Assembly (NCBI RefSeq): GCF_017357385.1 | Contig: NZ_CP071635.1 | Coordinates: forward strand, 1 to 64,000 | Origin: Rhizobium sp. NZLR1 | Lineage (GTDB): Bacteria > Pseudomonadota > Alphaproteobacteria > Rhizobiales > Rhizobiaceae | Reading direction: 5' to 3' | Length of the DNA: 64,000 bases | Shown here: positions 17,230 to 25,994 of the stretch, one piece after another | Numbering within the stretch: the first letter of the stretch is position 1 | How the letters are laid out: the number at the start of each line of letters is the position of its first letter | Program-made: the position numbers and the translations under genes | Notes under the pieces: generated by a model | Told to the model about the DNA's origin: nothing | Databases searched by the model: none | What the model saw: the letters and a program-made list of their open reading frames with translations, nothing else

Positions 17230-17975
17230 ACGACGGGCTTTCCATTGTTGGGCTTTCGAAAAATTTCGGAGGCCTGCAGGTCGCCCGGGACCTGACTCTC
17301 ACGTTGCCGCGGGGCTCGCGCACCGCACTGATCGGGCCAAATGGTGCCGGCAAGACGACTTTCGCAAATCTCCTGACCGGTGTCCTGAAGCCGACATCGG
17401 GCAAGATCGTGCTGAACGGTCAGGATATAGGATCCCTGAGCGAATCGGCTCGGGTGAGGGCAGGCGTCGCGAAAACCTTCCAGATAACCAACCTGTTTCG
17501 CGACCTGACCGTTCGCGAAAACCTGCGGCTGCCGATACTGGAGCGGGAAGGCCGCACGCATCAGTTCTTTCGTCGGGCGGACGGGTGGAGCGATATCGAG
17601 GCTGAGATCGCCCGGTTGATGCAGGATCTCAATATCCAGCCGCTGGCAGACAAGCCGGTGCGTGGACTGGCTTACGGGCAGCAGCGGCTGGTGGAATTGG
17701 CACTGACACTGGCGGTGAAGCCGAAGGTTCTTATCCTGGACGAGCCGGCGGCAGGCGTACCCTCCACCGAAAGCCATTTCATCGTGGAGGCCATCAAGCG
17801 GCTTCCGCAGGATCTGTCGGTCCTCATCATCGAGCATGACATGCAGTTAGTGTTCGAGGTCGCAGACCGTATCATCGTGCTGGTGAATGGCGCGATCCTG
17901 ATGGAGGGAACGCCCGACGAGGTTGTCGCCAACAAGCAGGTTCGCGAACTCTACCTGGGAGCGGGCCATGTCTGA
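17226..17975 (+). CDS. Liv-type ABC transporter ATPase (LivG-like)
   Basis: A 249-residue ABC ATPase. Walker A is GPNGAGKTTFANLL (about residue 38), the LivG-specific region is RVRAGVAKTFQITNLFRDLTVRENL, the degenerate signature is GLAYGQQRLVELALTLA and Walker B is KVLILDEPAAGVP. It ends with the BCA_ABC-type tail VVANKQVRELYLGAG. The next ATPase gene starts inside its last codons at 17968. Confidence 0.9.
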   Translation: MNDGLSIVGLSKNFGGLQVARDLTLTLPRGSRTALIGPNGAGKTTFANLLTGVLKPTSGKIVLNGQDIGSLSESARVRAGVAKTFQITNLFRDLTVRENLRLPILEREGRTHQFFRRADGWSDIEAEIARLMQDLNIQPLADKPVRGLAYGQQRLVELALTLAVKPKVLILDEPAAGVPSTESHFIVEAIKRLPQDLSVLIIEHDMQLVFEVADRIIVLVNGAILMEGTPDEVVANKQVRELYLGAGHV

Positions 17976-18672
17976 CATTCTCCTCGAACTGGACGGTGTC
18001 GTGGCCGGCTATGGCGATACCCATATCATCCGCAATGTTTCGATCCGCATTCCAAAAGGCGAGCGGCTGGCGATCGTTGGGAGAAACGGCGTCGGTAAAA
18101 CCACCTTGCTCTCCACGATCATGGGCCAGACACGGCAACACGCCGGAAGCATTAAACTCAGGGGGGCGGCGATCGATACGCTCGCCTCGCATCAGAGGGC
18201 GAGACTGGGGATTGGCATCGTGCCGCAGACCCGCGACATTTTCGGATCGTTGACGGTCGAGGAGAACCTGGTTGCGGGACTTCGGAATGGATCGACTCTG
18301 GAAGAGGCTTACGATCTGTTTCCTCGGCTGAAGGAGCGTCGTTCCAACGGCGGGCGCCAGCTTTCCGGAGGCGAACAGCAAATGCTGTCGATTGCCCGTG
18401 CTCTTCTGGGAAAGCCGGAAATCATTTTGCTGGATGAGCCGCTGGAGGGGCTGGCACCGGTTATCTGCGAAATGCTGATGGACGTTTTCCACAAGCTGGC
18501 CGATCAGGGCCACACGATCGTTCTGGTGGAACAGCATGTCGGCCTGGCACTCAAGTTTGCAGAGCGCGTCATTGCGCTCGACCAAGGCAAGATCGTCTTT
18601 GAGGAAGAGGCGGCAAAACTGGCCGCCAATCGCACCGAACTCGACCGCTTTATCGGTCTTTCCGCCCAATAA
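17968..18672 (+). CDS. Liv-type ABC transporter ATPase (LivF-like)
   Basis: The second ATPase, 234 residues. Walker A is GRNGVGKTTLLSTIMG, the signature is LSGGEQQMLSIARALL and Walker B is EIILLDEPLEGLAPV. The LivF-type IVPQTRDIFGSLTVEENL precedes the signature. The ATG at 17968 overlaps the livG stop by eight bases, so I prefer it to the longer frame from 17923. Completes the five-gene aromatic-type importer. Confidence 0.9.
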   Translation: MSDILLELDGVVAGYGDTHIIRNVSIRIPKGERLAIVGRNGVGKTTLLSTIMGQTRQHAGSIKLRGAAIDTLASHQRARLGIGIVPQTRDIFGSLTVEENLVAGLRNGSTLEEAYDLFPRLKERRSNGGRQLSGGEQQMLSIARALLGKPEIILLDEPLEGLAPVICEMLMDVFHKLADQGHTIVLVEQHVGLALKFAERVIALDQGKIVFEEEAAKLAANRTELDRFIGLSAQ

Positions 18673-18789
18673 ACCGGCGCGGACGGCAGACCAGGCACGA
18701 TGGCCTTCCATGAGCTCAGCGGGCTGAAGCATTTGTCGGGAAAGCCCGATGAGCATCTATTGAAGAGCCCTAACAGATACGGGGATAGA

Positions 18790-19674
18790 ATGAAGAACTA
18801 TGTCTTGACGGTTGCCTGCCAAACCACACGTGGCGTTGTCGCGGCGATTTCCGGCTTCCTCGCGGCCAAGGGTTGCAACATCGTCGACAGCTCGCAGTTC
18901 GATGACCGGGACACCGGCAAGTTCTTCATGCGCGTCAGCTTCATCTCCGAAGAAGGCGTGTTGCGGCCCGAGCTGTCGGAAGGCTTCATGACGGTAGCGG
19001 ACAAATTCGGCATGGAATGGGATATTTTCGATGCGCAAGAGCGCATGAAAGTGCTTCTCATGGTGTCGCGTTTCGGCCATTGCCTCAACGACCTGCTGTA
19101 TCGCTGGAAGATCGGTGCGCTGCCGATCGACATCGTTGGCGTGGTGTCAAACCATTTCGATTACCAGAAGCTGGTGGTCAATCACGACATCCCCTTCCAC
19201 CACATTCCGGTGACCAAGGCCAACAAGCCGGAGGCGGAGGGACGCATCATGGCGCTGGCCGAGAGCACCGGCACTGAGCTGATCGTACTCGCCCGTTACA
19301 TGCAGATCCTCTCCGACGAGTTGTGCCAGAAAATGTCCGGGCGGATCATTAATATCCATCATTCCTTTCTGCCGAGCTTCAAGGGCGCCAATCCCTACAA
19401 GCAGGCCTATACGCGCGGCGTCAAGCTCATCGGCGCGACGGCCCATTACGTCACTGCCGATCTAGACGAAGGGCCGATCATCGAGCAGGACATCGTGCGC
19501 ATCACGCATGCGCAGTCGGCCGAAGACTATGTCTCCCTAGGTCGTGACGTGGAGGCACAGGTGCTCGCCCGCGCCATCCACGCACACATCCACCATCGGA
19601 CCTTTATCAATGGAAATCGCACCGTCGTCTTCCCGCCGAGCCCGGGAAGCTATGCCTCCGAGCGCATGGGCTGA
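18790..19674 (+). CDS. purU: Formyltetrahydrofolate deformylase
   Basis: A 294-residue hydrolase converting 10-formyl-THF to THF and formate. The N-terminal ACT domain is YVLTVACQTTRGVVAAISGFLAAKGCNIVDSSQF. The C-terminal formyltransferase-fold domain has the catalytic region RIINIHHSFLPSFKGANPYKQAY and GATAHYVTADLDEGPIIEQD. ATG 18790 matches the family start; the frame from 18700 adds an unrelated tail. Placed between aromatic transport and ring-cleavage genes, it probably regenerates free THF for the LigM-like demethylase instead of serving purine synthesis. Confidence 0.93.
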   Translation: MKNYVLTVACQTTRGVVAAISGFLAAKGCNIVDSSQFDDRDTGKFFMRVSFISEEGVLRPELSEGFMTVADKFGMEWDIFDAQERMKVLLMVSRFGHCLNDLLYRWKIGALPIDIVGVVSNHFDYQKLVVNHDIPFHHIPVTKANKPEAEGRIMALAESTGTELIVLARYMQILSDELCQKMSGRIINIHHSFLPSFKGANPYKQAYTRGVKLIGATAHYVTADLDEGPIIEQDIVRITHAQSAEDYVSLGRDVEAQVLARAIHAHIHHRTFINGNRTVVFPPSPGSYASERMG

Positions 19675-19722
19675 CCCGGCAGCGAAGACAGTTGCACCGT
19701 TTGCATCCAAGAGGAGAAGACC

Positions 19723-20790
19723 ATGCGCGAGCCGTTTATCTACAAAGGCACTATTCCTCGCATCGTGTTCGGTGTGGGGACGATCTCCATGGTGGCCGAA
19801 GAACTGCATTACCTCGATCGGCGTAAGGCCCTTGTCCTGTCGACTCCATTCCAGGAAAAGGATGCGCAGCGCCTTGCCGAACAGTTGGGATCCGCCTGTG
19901 CGGGGCTCTTCAACGGTGCCATGATGCACACGCCCGTCGACGTGACGATCGAAGCGCTTCGCGTCTTCTCTGACAAGGGCGCGGACTGTGTCATTTCCTT
20001 GGGCGGTGGTTCGACGATCGGGTTGGGAAAGGCGATCGCCTACCGAACCGATGCGCCCCAGTTGGTCATCGCCACAACCTATGCCGGATCGGAAGTGACC
20101 CCGATCCTCGGGCAGACAGAAAACGGCATCAAGACCACCGTGCGTGATGCATCAATTCTACCGGAAACGGTGATTTACGACCCTGAGCTAACGTACGACC
20201 TTCCTGTCAACATGACGGTGACGAGCGGCCTCAACGCCATGGCCCATGCCGTGGAAGGACTTTATGCGCAGGATCGCAACCCGGTTTCCTCAATGATGGC
20301 GATGGAGGGCATAGCCGCCTTGCACGAGGCACTGCCTGCCATCGTGGGTGATCCCCGAAATCCCGCGGCCCGCACCGATGCCCTCTACGGCTCCTGGCTC
20401 TGTGGCGTTGTTTTGGGTGCGGTCGGAATGGCACTGCATCACAAGATCTGCCACACGCTGGGCGGCAGCTTCGACCTGCCGCATTCGGAAACGCACGCTA
20501 TCCTTCTTCCTCATACAGTGGCGTATACGGAGGCGGCGGTACCGCACCTGCTGGAACCTGTTGCCGCTTTATTGGGGACGGATCGCGCGGCGCCTGGGCT
20601 TTACGATTTCGCGCTCGGCATAGGCGCCCCGACCAGGCTCCAAGATTTCGGACTGGCCGCCGAGGATCTGGACAAAGCCACAGATATTGCCATGCGAAAC
20701 CCTTACTGGAACCCCCGGCCTCTGGAAGCTACGGCAATCCGAGAGATGCTTCAGATGGCATGGGAAGGGGCGAGGCCGGCTTCGTCGTGA
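19723..20790 (+). CDS. Maleylacetate reductase
   Basis: A 355-residue iron-alcohol-dehydrogenase-fold enzyme reducing maleylacetate to 3-oxoadipate with NAD(P)H, the step after hydroxyquinol ring cleavage. Seen are IVFGVGTISMVAEEL, the nucleotide-binding SLGGGSTIGLGKAIAYR, TTYAGSEVTPILGQTENGIKTT, GLNAMAHAVEGLYA and the metal-site region ALHHKICHTLGGSFDLPHSETHAILLPH. Length and motifs match the family closely. It begins 48 bases after purU with AGGAG upstream of the ATG at 19723. Confidence 0.93.
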   Translation: MREPFIYKGTIPRIVFGVGTISMVAEELHYLDRRKALVLSTPFQEKDAQRLAEQLGSACAGLFNGAMMHTPVDVTIEALRVFSDKGADCVISLGGGSTIGLGKAIAYRTDAPQLVIATTYAGSEVTPILGQTENGIKTTVRDASILPETVIYDPELTYDLPVNMTVTSGLNAMAHAVEGLYAQDRNPVSSMMAMEGIAALHEALPAIVGDPRNPAARTDALYGSWLCGVVLGAVGMALHHKICHTLGGSFDLPHSETHAILLPHTVAYTEAAVPHLLEPVAALLGTDRAAPGLYDFALGIGAPTRLQDFGLAAEDLDKATDIAMRNPYWNPRPLEATAIREMLQMAWEGARPASS

Positions 20791-20893
20791 ACCCGGAGGC
20801 CAGAGTGATCCACATCAGGAACCAGGTCCGCGCCTTTTTAGCAGGTAGGCTTCGGGATGAAGGCAAGCCAATTCTCACTCGAAAGGAACAGGT

Positions 20894-21733
20894 ATGACAA
20901 ATTATTTCACCGAAGAAGCTTCCGTCGAGGCGGTAAACGGGCGCATGGCCTCCGACATCGATCCTCGCGTGAGGGAGGTCATGACCTTGCTTGTGAAGCA
21001 TCTACATGCCTTCATCAAGGAAGCGAAGGTTTCGCAACAGGAATGGGAAACCGCAATTCGGTTTCTCACGGAGACCGGCAAGATTTGTTCGCAAGAACGG
21101 CAGGAATTTATCCTGCTATCCGACACGCTAGGCGTATCCATGTTGGTGGATGCGATCAACAACAGGAGGCAACCGGGCGCAACGGAAAACACCGTGCTTG
21201 GACCGTTCCATGTCGCCGGGGCTCCCCGTGTTGCGATGGGCGATCGCATCACGCTTGACGGGAAGGGCGAGAGCTGTGTCTTCGAAGGCACTGTGGTCGA
21301 TCTGGACGAACATCCGATCGAGGGTGCAATCATCGATGTTTGGTCAGACAATGCCGAAGGCTTTTACGATGTGCAGCAACCTGACATCCAGCCTAAATGG
21401 AACAACCGCGGAACCTTCGTGACCGGCTCCGATGGACGCTACAGCTTCGTCGGAATCAAGCCCGTCTCATACCCCATTCCCGCAGATGGGCCTGTGGGCC
21501 AGATGCTGAAGCATCTTGGCCGGCATCCCTATCGGCCTGCACATATGCACTACATCGTCACGGCCGCCGGCTTCCAGAAACTGGTAACCCATACGTTCGT
21601 CGGCGACGATAACTATCTTTCATCCGACGCCGTCTTCGGTGTCAAAGCCACGTTGATCGCGCCGTATGAGCGTGTGCTCGGCGGTGGAACCGTCTGGCGT
21701 TCGCCATTCGATTTTGTTCTTAACCCACTGTAA
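20894..21733 (+). CDS. Hydroxyquinol 1,2-dioxygenase
   Basis: A 279-residue intradiol dioxygenase cleaving 1,2,4-trihydroxybenzene to maleylacetate. The N-terminal dimerisation helices are followed by the catalytic domain. Candidate Fe(III) ligands are the Tyr in EGFYDVQQ, the Tyr in KPVSYPIP and the two His in RPAHMHYIV. The ENTVLGPFHVAGAP motif is typical of hydroxyquinol and chlorocatechol members. Starts after AAAGGAACAGGT at about 20881-20892. Works directly with the adjacent maleylacetate reductase. Confidence 0.93.
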   Translation: MTNYFTEEASVEAVNGRMASDIDPRVREVMTLLVKHLHAFIKEAKVSQQEWETAIRFLTETGKICSQERQEFILLSDTLGVSMLVDAINNRRQPGATENTVLGPFHVAGAPRVAMGDRITLDGKGESCVFEGTVVDLDEHPIEGAIIDVWSDNAEGFYDVQQPDIQPKWNNRGTFVTGSDGRYSFVGIKPVSYPIPADGPVGQMLKHLGRHPYRPAHMHYIVTAAGFQKLVTHTFVGDDNYLSSDAVFGVKATLIAPYERVLGGGTVWRSPFDFVLNPL

Positions 21734-21743
21734 GGCGGCCGAG

Positions 21744-22076
21744 ATGCCAAATATGAAGATTTACGTGGATCGATCACTGCCAGAGCAGTCTCAACTGAAC
21801 ATTGAGGCCGCTCTGGTGCCGCTTAGCAAATTGTTATGCGAAAGGCTGGACGTCAACATCAACGCCTGCCAGTTTGCTGTCATTCCAGTCTACGCGATGG
21901 CCAACCTCCCGGCGGTGAACCTCGAGCTTTTCCTCCTGCCGAAAGCAGAACGGACGCGTCAGAAACTCATGGATCTTGCCAGGGAAATCCAGCAATTGGT
22001 CGGGGACGCTGCGATCACACAAGTTGCCGTTCGGATTTCCCAGCTCGACCCTGCGACGTTCATAGCCTTGAAGTGA
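21744..22076 (+). CDS. Tautomerase-superfamily protein
   Basis: A 110-residue protein starting MPNMKIYVD. After Met removal a Pro-1 nucleophile would be exposed, as in 4-oxalocrotonate tautomerase and MIF-like enzymes. It sits 10 bases after the dioxygenase stop and shares its transcript. A role isomerising a ring-cleavage product (keto-enol maleylacetate) is plausible but inferred. Start ATG 21744 is fixed by the need for Pro at position 2. Confidence 0.7.
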   Translation: MPNMKIYVDRSLPEQSQLNIEAALVPLSKLLCERLDVNINACQFAVIPVYAMANLPAVNLELFLLPKAERTRQKLMDLAREIQQLVGDAAITQVAVRISQLDPATFIALK

Positions 22077-22100
22077 CTCGCCGGTCGGGGACCGTGCTTC

Positions 22101-22117
22101 GCAGGTTCGATTCCTGT
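22101..22117 (+). other. tRNA T-arm-like remnant
   Basis: GCAGGTTCGATTCCTGT has the TTCGA T-loop with a 5-bp stem, but no complete cloverleaf is present upstream. It may be a leftover of an integration at a tRNA 3' end, or chance. Confidence 0.25.
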
Positions 22118-22182
22118 CAAGGCGTGGGGTTCGAAGACGGTCGAGCAAGTGGGATGAGCGCTACTAGCCATGTGATAACCGG

Positions 22183-22217
22183 CCTTGGCGCCCCTTCTGC
22201 GAGAAACGGGCGCCAAG
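22183..22217. terminator. Strong hairpin after aromatic operon
   Basis: A perfect 11-bp stem (CCTTGGCGCCC and its complement) with a 13-base loop, about 110 bases past the last gene of the catabolic operon. No T-run follows on either strand, so it may be a Rho-dependent boundary or an mRNA 3'-end stabiliser instead of a classic terminator. Confidence 0.45.
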
Positions 22218-22494
22218 GCGCTACGTGAATGCGTCGTGAGCGTGTTGTTCCCGCGCAGATCAGGGTCTCAGGTCATTTAGTTGATCGCACCCTTCTGCGA
22301 TGCGGGCCGTGGAGGAGCGCCATAGGTGAGGTCGAAATCGCCTGGAGGGAGCAGGGCGGCCCCGTCGTCGAATGCCCCGCAAGTTCCGATGGGTTATGGT
22401 ACCAAAATTCTCCATCGGGCAGTCTGTCGGTGTGAACGCCCGACAAAATGCGTGCCCCTGTCGAGAGCCTTCGTTCGCTTGCCCGATGAACGGT
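22218..22494. other. Gene debris without recognisable product
   Basis: Several short frames on both strands, none with coherent protein character. It probably belongs to the eroded stretch that continues to 23133. Confidence 0.3.
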
Positions 22495-22830
22495 TCACTC
22501 GCCGGCTTGTCGGACTGGGTATTCTTCTGGGAGTTCCGCCGGAGCGATGATCTCGAAATCCGCGGGCATGGCGTGCTGATCGGTTCCCAGGAGCGCCAGC
22601 GTCCAATAGTCAGAATCCTCCCCGAAGATCGTGGAGACCCGAACGATCGTTGGTCGTCCGTCGAAATACTTCGAGGACTTCGCCCAGTAAAATGCATTCG
22701 GAACCAAACTCGCTGCAACCATGACGCCTACTCCCGTGACCTGTGGACGATAGCAGAAACCCTGGAAATGAGAATGCCTCAGCTTGTCCAGGTAGTGGAA
22801 AATGATCGCTCGTCGACCTACCCGCTTCCG
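22495..22830 (-). pseudogene. Hypothetical protein fragment downstream of Ku remnant
   Basis: The minus frame has real-protein character: FHYLDKLRHSHFQGF, then GVMVAASLVPNAFYWAKSSKYFDG and IVRVSTIFGEDSDYWTLALLGTD, ending at a stop at 22495. The first ~20 residues of the nominal ORF are poor and the true N-terminus appears lost. I do not recognise the family. Confidence 0.35.
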
Positions 22831-22965
22831 ATGCGCGTCTTCGCACGACGACCTTCCGGCGCGAAGACGCGGCACGGCTCCGAAGCCGCCGTTCGTCGTC
22901 GGGCAGAACCTTCAAATGGGCGGCTCGAGCTGCAGACACGAAAGCTTGTCTCGCCCTAGTGGGCC

Positions 22966-23133
22966 TCAGTTCGCCTTGAAGCGACCGCAGACATGTGAGA
23001 CGACACGATTTCCTGTTTCCTTGTTGAGCGTGTGAAATCGAACCTTTTCGCTCTCGCTTGTCGCCGGACTCATTGCCACGGGACATGTAACCAGCGACAG
23101 CTTGAGATAGCCCTTCCAGTAGGCGCGCGGCAT
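22966..23133 (-). pseudogene. Ku protein N-terminal remnant
   Basis: A minus-strand frame of 55 codons begins MPRAYWKGYLKLSLVTCPVA, followed by SESEKVRFHTLNKETGNRV. This matches the first strand pair of the bacterial Ku core, the end-binding factor of non-homologous end joining, normally about 270-300 residues. The reading then ends at TGA (22966-22968) without the rest of the beta-barrel. Rhizobia often carry several plasmid-borne ku-ligD copies; this one is a dead fragment. Confidence 0.8.
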
Positions 23134-23278
23134 GGCTGGTCTCCTCAGCTCGCTTTACGCTGCACGGCCAGGATGCAGGTGGCATCCCTGTTGTCACCTT
23201 CAGTTTGAATTGCTAAGTGCAAAAAAATATGTCAAAAATCCTCTTAATGCAAAACTCGATGATTCCCATGAGGGCCCA

Positions 23279-24004
23279 ATGATCAGTGATGAGCGACGTT
23301 TCGAGTTTGAATCCGCGATCCGTCGGGACGTACCCCGCGACCTACTCGTCGAAATTGAACATCAATTTGGGATGGCCGCCCAACAGGCAGAGGCCGCGGT
23401 AAGCGGGTCACAGGCCGCAGTCACCCATGGGGTGGCGCTCTCAAGGCGGCGCGCAAGCCGAGCAACCGGTCTCGTCCGGTTTCAAATTATCGATGAGATG
23501 TTCGAGCAGATGCTCAATCGCCATGGCGCAGAATTCGTCAAATCGGTTCCGATCGAACAAGGCCCTGATGAAATCAAAGACGCGCCAGTTTATCTGACCA
23601 CCGGCCGTTTTGGCCATACAATGATCGGTTTTGCATCCCATCGTGAAGTGGATGATCTGCCGATCAAGAATACGACCCGATCTGCTTTGTGCAATCAAAA
23701 CCGCGGACTGTCATACGACCTGTTTCATCCGCCAGAGATGTTTACCGACCGAGAACGTTTTGTCGTCATTATGGTCCGTCGTGATGCCCACGCTCTTGGA
23801 AAGATAGCGTCAATTACGGTCTGCGTTGCAGACGCACGATCGCAATCGTTCTTGTTTCAGGCTGATATCAAGGACTTCCTGGCTGGTTACGGATCGCTAG
23901 CGCAACCGGCGGCCAAGGCCTTCTCCCTTAAACAGGTGAAGAAGTCATTCAAGGCCTCCAAAAAGGACGGCCCCGCGGATGAGAAGAAAGGCAATGAAAA
24001 TTAG
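23279..24004 (+). CDS. Uncharacterised partner protein of HTH-protease gene
   Basis: A 241-residue soluble protein with no signal peptide. The N-terminus is helical and acidic (ISDERRFEFESAIRRDVPRDLLVEIEHQFG), the middle part has beta-like segments (DAPVYLTTGRFGHTMIGFASH, RFVVIMVRRDAHALG), and the tail is Lys-rich and disordered. ATG at 23279 is preferred to 23132, which would start in the Ku remnant. It ends 8 bases before the HTH-ImmA/IrrE gene, so the two are surely co-transcribed. Family not recognised. The layout resembles toxin-antitoxin or stress-response pairs in which a peptidase controls its partner. Confidence 0.6.
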   Translation: MISDERRFEFESAIRRDVPRDLLVEIEHQFGMAAQQAEAAVSGSQAAVTHGVALSRRRASRATGLVRFQIIDEMFEQMLNRHGAEFVKSVPIEQGPDEIKDAPVYLTTGRFGHTMIGFASHREVDDLPIKNTTRSALCNQNRGLSYDLFHPPEMFTDRERFVVIMVRRDAHALGKIASITVCVADARSQSFLFQADIKDFLAGYGSLAQPAAKAFSLKQVKKSFKASKKDGPADEKKGNEN

Positions 24005-24012
24005 GAACGACC

Positions 24013-25209
24013 GTGCGTAGTGGAGTGCAAAGTTTTGTTGGCGCGAGATTGGCTGAAGCGAGGCAAGCGAGAGGAATAACTTCCCGCAAGGCGCTGGCCG
24101 ATCTGATGCAGCGCGCTGCGAGCACAGTCATCCGTTGGGAAGAGGGTGAAACCGCGCCGGAACCCGCTGCCTTGACCGAATTGGCTTCGGTCCTCAGATT
24201 GCCAGAGGACTTCTTTTTGACTGCCCGCCGCGAAGGTAGTGGCCTGTCGTTTTTTCGCTCGTTTGCCGGTGCTTTGCGCGGCGACCGCTTGTCACAGCAA
24301 GTCAGGTTGGCATGGCTCGAGGATGTTACGGCGGTGGCTGAACATTACGCCCACCTTCCCGAGATAAATGTTCCCGATCTCCTGCAGGGGCGTAACTTTC
24401 GCAATCTCCGCGATGAGGACATCGAGGCGTACGCTCAAGCAGCAAGAGAGCATTGGGGCCTGGGCCTTCGCCCTATTCTCAACATGGTCGAGCTGCTGGA
24501 GCGAATTGGCGTCGTAGTCGCCAGCGAACCGATGGAAACCGATCAATTGGATGGGCTGAGCCGTTGGGGATCGGATGGTCGCCCATACGTACTGCTTGCC
24601 AGCGACAAGCAGTCTTTTTCCCGACGCCAATTCGATGCCGCTCATGAACTAGCCCACCTGGTGCTGCACCGAGCAGTGACCGAAGAGGAATTCGTCGAGA
24701 ACTTCAAAGCCATTGAAGACCAGGCTCATCGTTTTGCGTCCGCTTTCTTGCTCCCGGCAAGCCAATTCAGTGTTGAAATCGACACCGCTGCTATCTGGGA
24801 ACTGGAGCGCCTGAAGGCGCGTTGGAAAGTTTCGATCAAGGCACAAATTATGCGTCTGCAGCGGCTTCAGATTCTGGACAAAAGCTCTGCAACTCGTCTC
24901 TACAAAATCTACAGTGCGAAAGGCTACTCCAGGCGGGAGCCGTTTGACGATGTTTGGCCGATGCAGGAACCGACATTGCTCGCGGATGTGTTCAAGGCAT
25001 TGGTCGATGCGGGGCAAGTCACCAAAGAGGATTTGCGCGAAGATCTACCGCTGTTTCCGCACGACGTTGAAAGTCTGACAGGTCTACCATCCGGATGGCT
25101 GAGCTTGCAGGCTGCGAGAATCGTGGAGCTTAAGCCCGTCGTGACGCCGCGTGACAACCTCGGTGGGGTTCGCGGAGAAGTAGTGCCGATCAAACGGAAC
25201 GGTGACTGA
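24013..25209 (+). CDS. HTH-XRE / ImmA-IrrE metallopeptidase fusion
   Basis: A 398-residue two-domain protein. The N-terminal Cro/CI HTH is VGARLAEARQARGITSRKALADLMQRAASTVIRWEEGETAPEP (about residues 8-50). A COG2856 zinc-peptidase domain follows, with HExxH in DAAHELAHLVLH at about residue 210 and the downstream FASAFLLPASQF segment. Such fusions regulate by cleaving or binding partner proteins, as with ImmA and IrrE. Start is GTG at 24013, 8 bases after the upstream gene's stop. The pair lies between degraded sequences and tRNA-like remnants, consistent with a mobile module. Confidence 0.88.
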   Translation: MRSGVQSFVGARLAEARQARGITSRKALADLMQRAASTVIRWEEGETAPEPAALTELASVLRLPEDFFLTARREGSGLSFFRSFAGALRGDRLSQQVRLAWLEDVTAVAEHYAHLPEINVPDLLQGRNFRNLRDEDIEAYAQAAREHWGLGLRPILNMVELLERIGVVVASEPMETDQLDGLSRWGSDGRPYVLLASDKQSFSRRQFDAAHELAHLVLHRAVTEEEFVENFKAIEDQAHRFASAFLLPASQFSVEIDTAAIWELERLKARWKVSIKAQIMRLQRLQILDKSSATRLYKIYSAKGYSRREPFDDVWPMQEPTLLADVFKALVDAGQVTKEDLREDLPLFPHDVESLTGLPSGWLSLQAARIVELKPVVTPRDNLGGVRGEVVPIKRNGD

Positions 25210-25263
25210 TAACCACATTTCGGTCCAGTTTGCATTTTCAGCCGCTTGTTAAATATGGGAAAT

Positions 25264-25313
25264 CATTGTTGAACGGGTAATTCTCCCGCCCTGTCGACGG
25301 TTCGAATCCGTTC
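25264..25313 (+). other. tRNA-like anticodon/T-arm remnant
   Basis: A CGGG-loop-CCCG hairpin is followed by GACGGTTCGAATCCGTTC, a T-arm with 5-bp stem and TTCGAAT loop. No acceptor or D-arm pairs are present, so it is not a working tRNA. It may mark an old integration site for the upstream module. Confidence 0.3.
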
Positions 25314-25478
25314 AAGAATGCACTCGAACCGGTTGGTCGGATGGCAGTGGAACTCCGCTATCTGCGCTCGGAAATCTATCGCTGGCTGAAGCGGATCCAC
25401 CGATCAAGTGGCTCACCCCATTCGATCGCTTCAAGGCCTGAATACCGGGCCGTCGAATGACGCGCAAAGATGCGCCTC

Positions 25479-25916
25479 TCAAGGTGGCGACCCCGTCGAC
25501 ACTTTGAATCGGCGCAGACTAAACAACAGGACAGCGGCGGCGAAGATTGCGACCAAAGAAGCAATCTCAATTACGGTTCGAAATCCGTAGGCCCGTGCTA
25601 TTACCCCTACGGAGGGGCCGGCCAACCCGCCGCTGATCACTATTGTGTTCCAATAGATTGCCGTTGCATATGCCGGGCGAGCTTCAGCTTGCGATTGGAC
25701 GAAGCTGGTACCAAGGCTGGCATAAGGCACGTAGTACAGCCCCTCCCTTGTCGCACCGACAACATCGGCGGATAGCTCTGGACCATGGTAACGAGCAAAC
25801 AACGCTGTGGCGATCAATGGCGTCCGAATCCCGAACCAGGCGAGTGCTGCTTGCCCTGCGCCTCGCATTTGCGCCAATCCATTTCTGAGAACAGACATTT
25901 GAAGCAAGCTCCACAC
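25479..25916 (-). pseudogene. MFS transporter C-terminal fragment
   Basis: The minus frame reads as several membrane helices (AALAWFGIRTPLIATALFARY, then YATAIYWNTIVISGGLAGPSVGVIARAYGFR and VIEIASLVAIFAAAVLLFSLRRF) typical of the C-terminal half of a major facilitator permease. Only about 140 residues remain of an expected 400, and the upstream part is absent. Non-functional. Confidence 0.6.
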
Positions 25917-25994
25917 ATGATTGTGTGATCATGGTAATTACAACGGAAGGAAGAGCAGGTCCGTTTAAAACGGACCTGCCAGAGGAAGGTATCC

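Noticed and set aside
22081..22160. Complete tRNA gene
   Set aside because: Only a T-arm is formed; no matching acceptor, D or anticodon stems could be folded.
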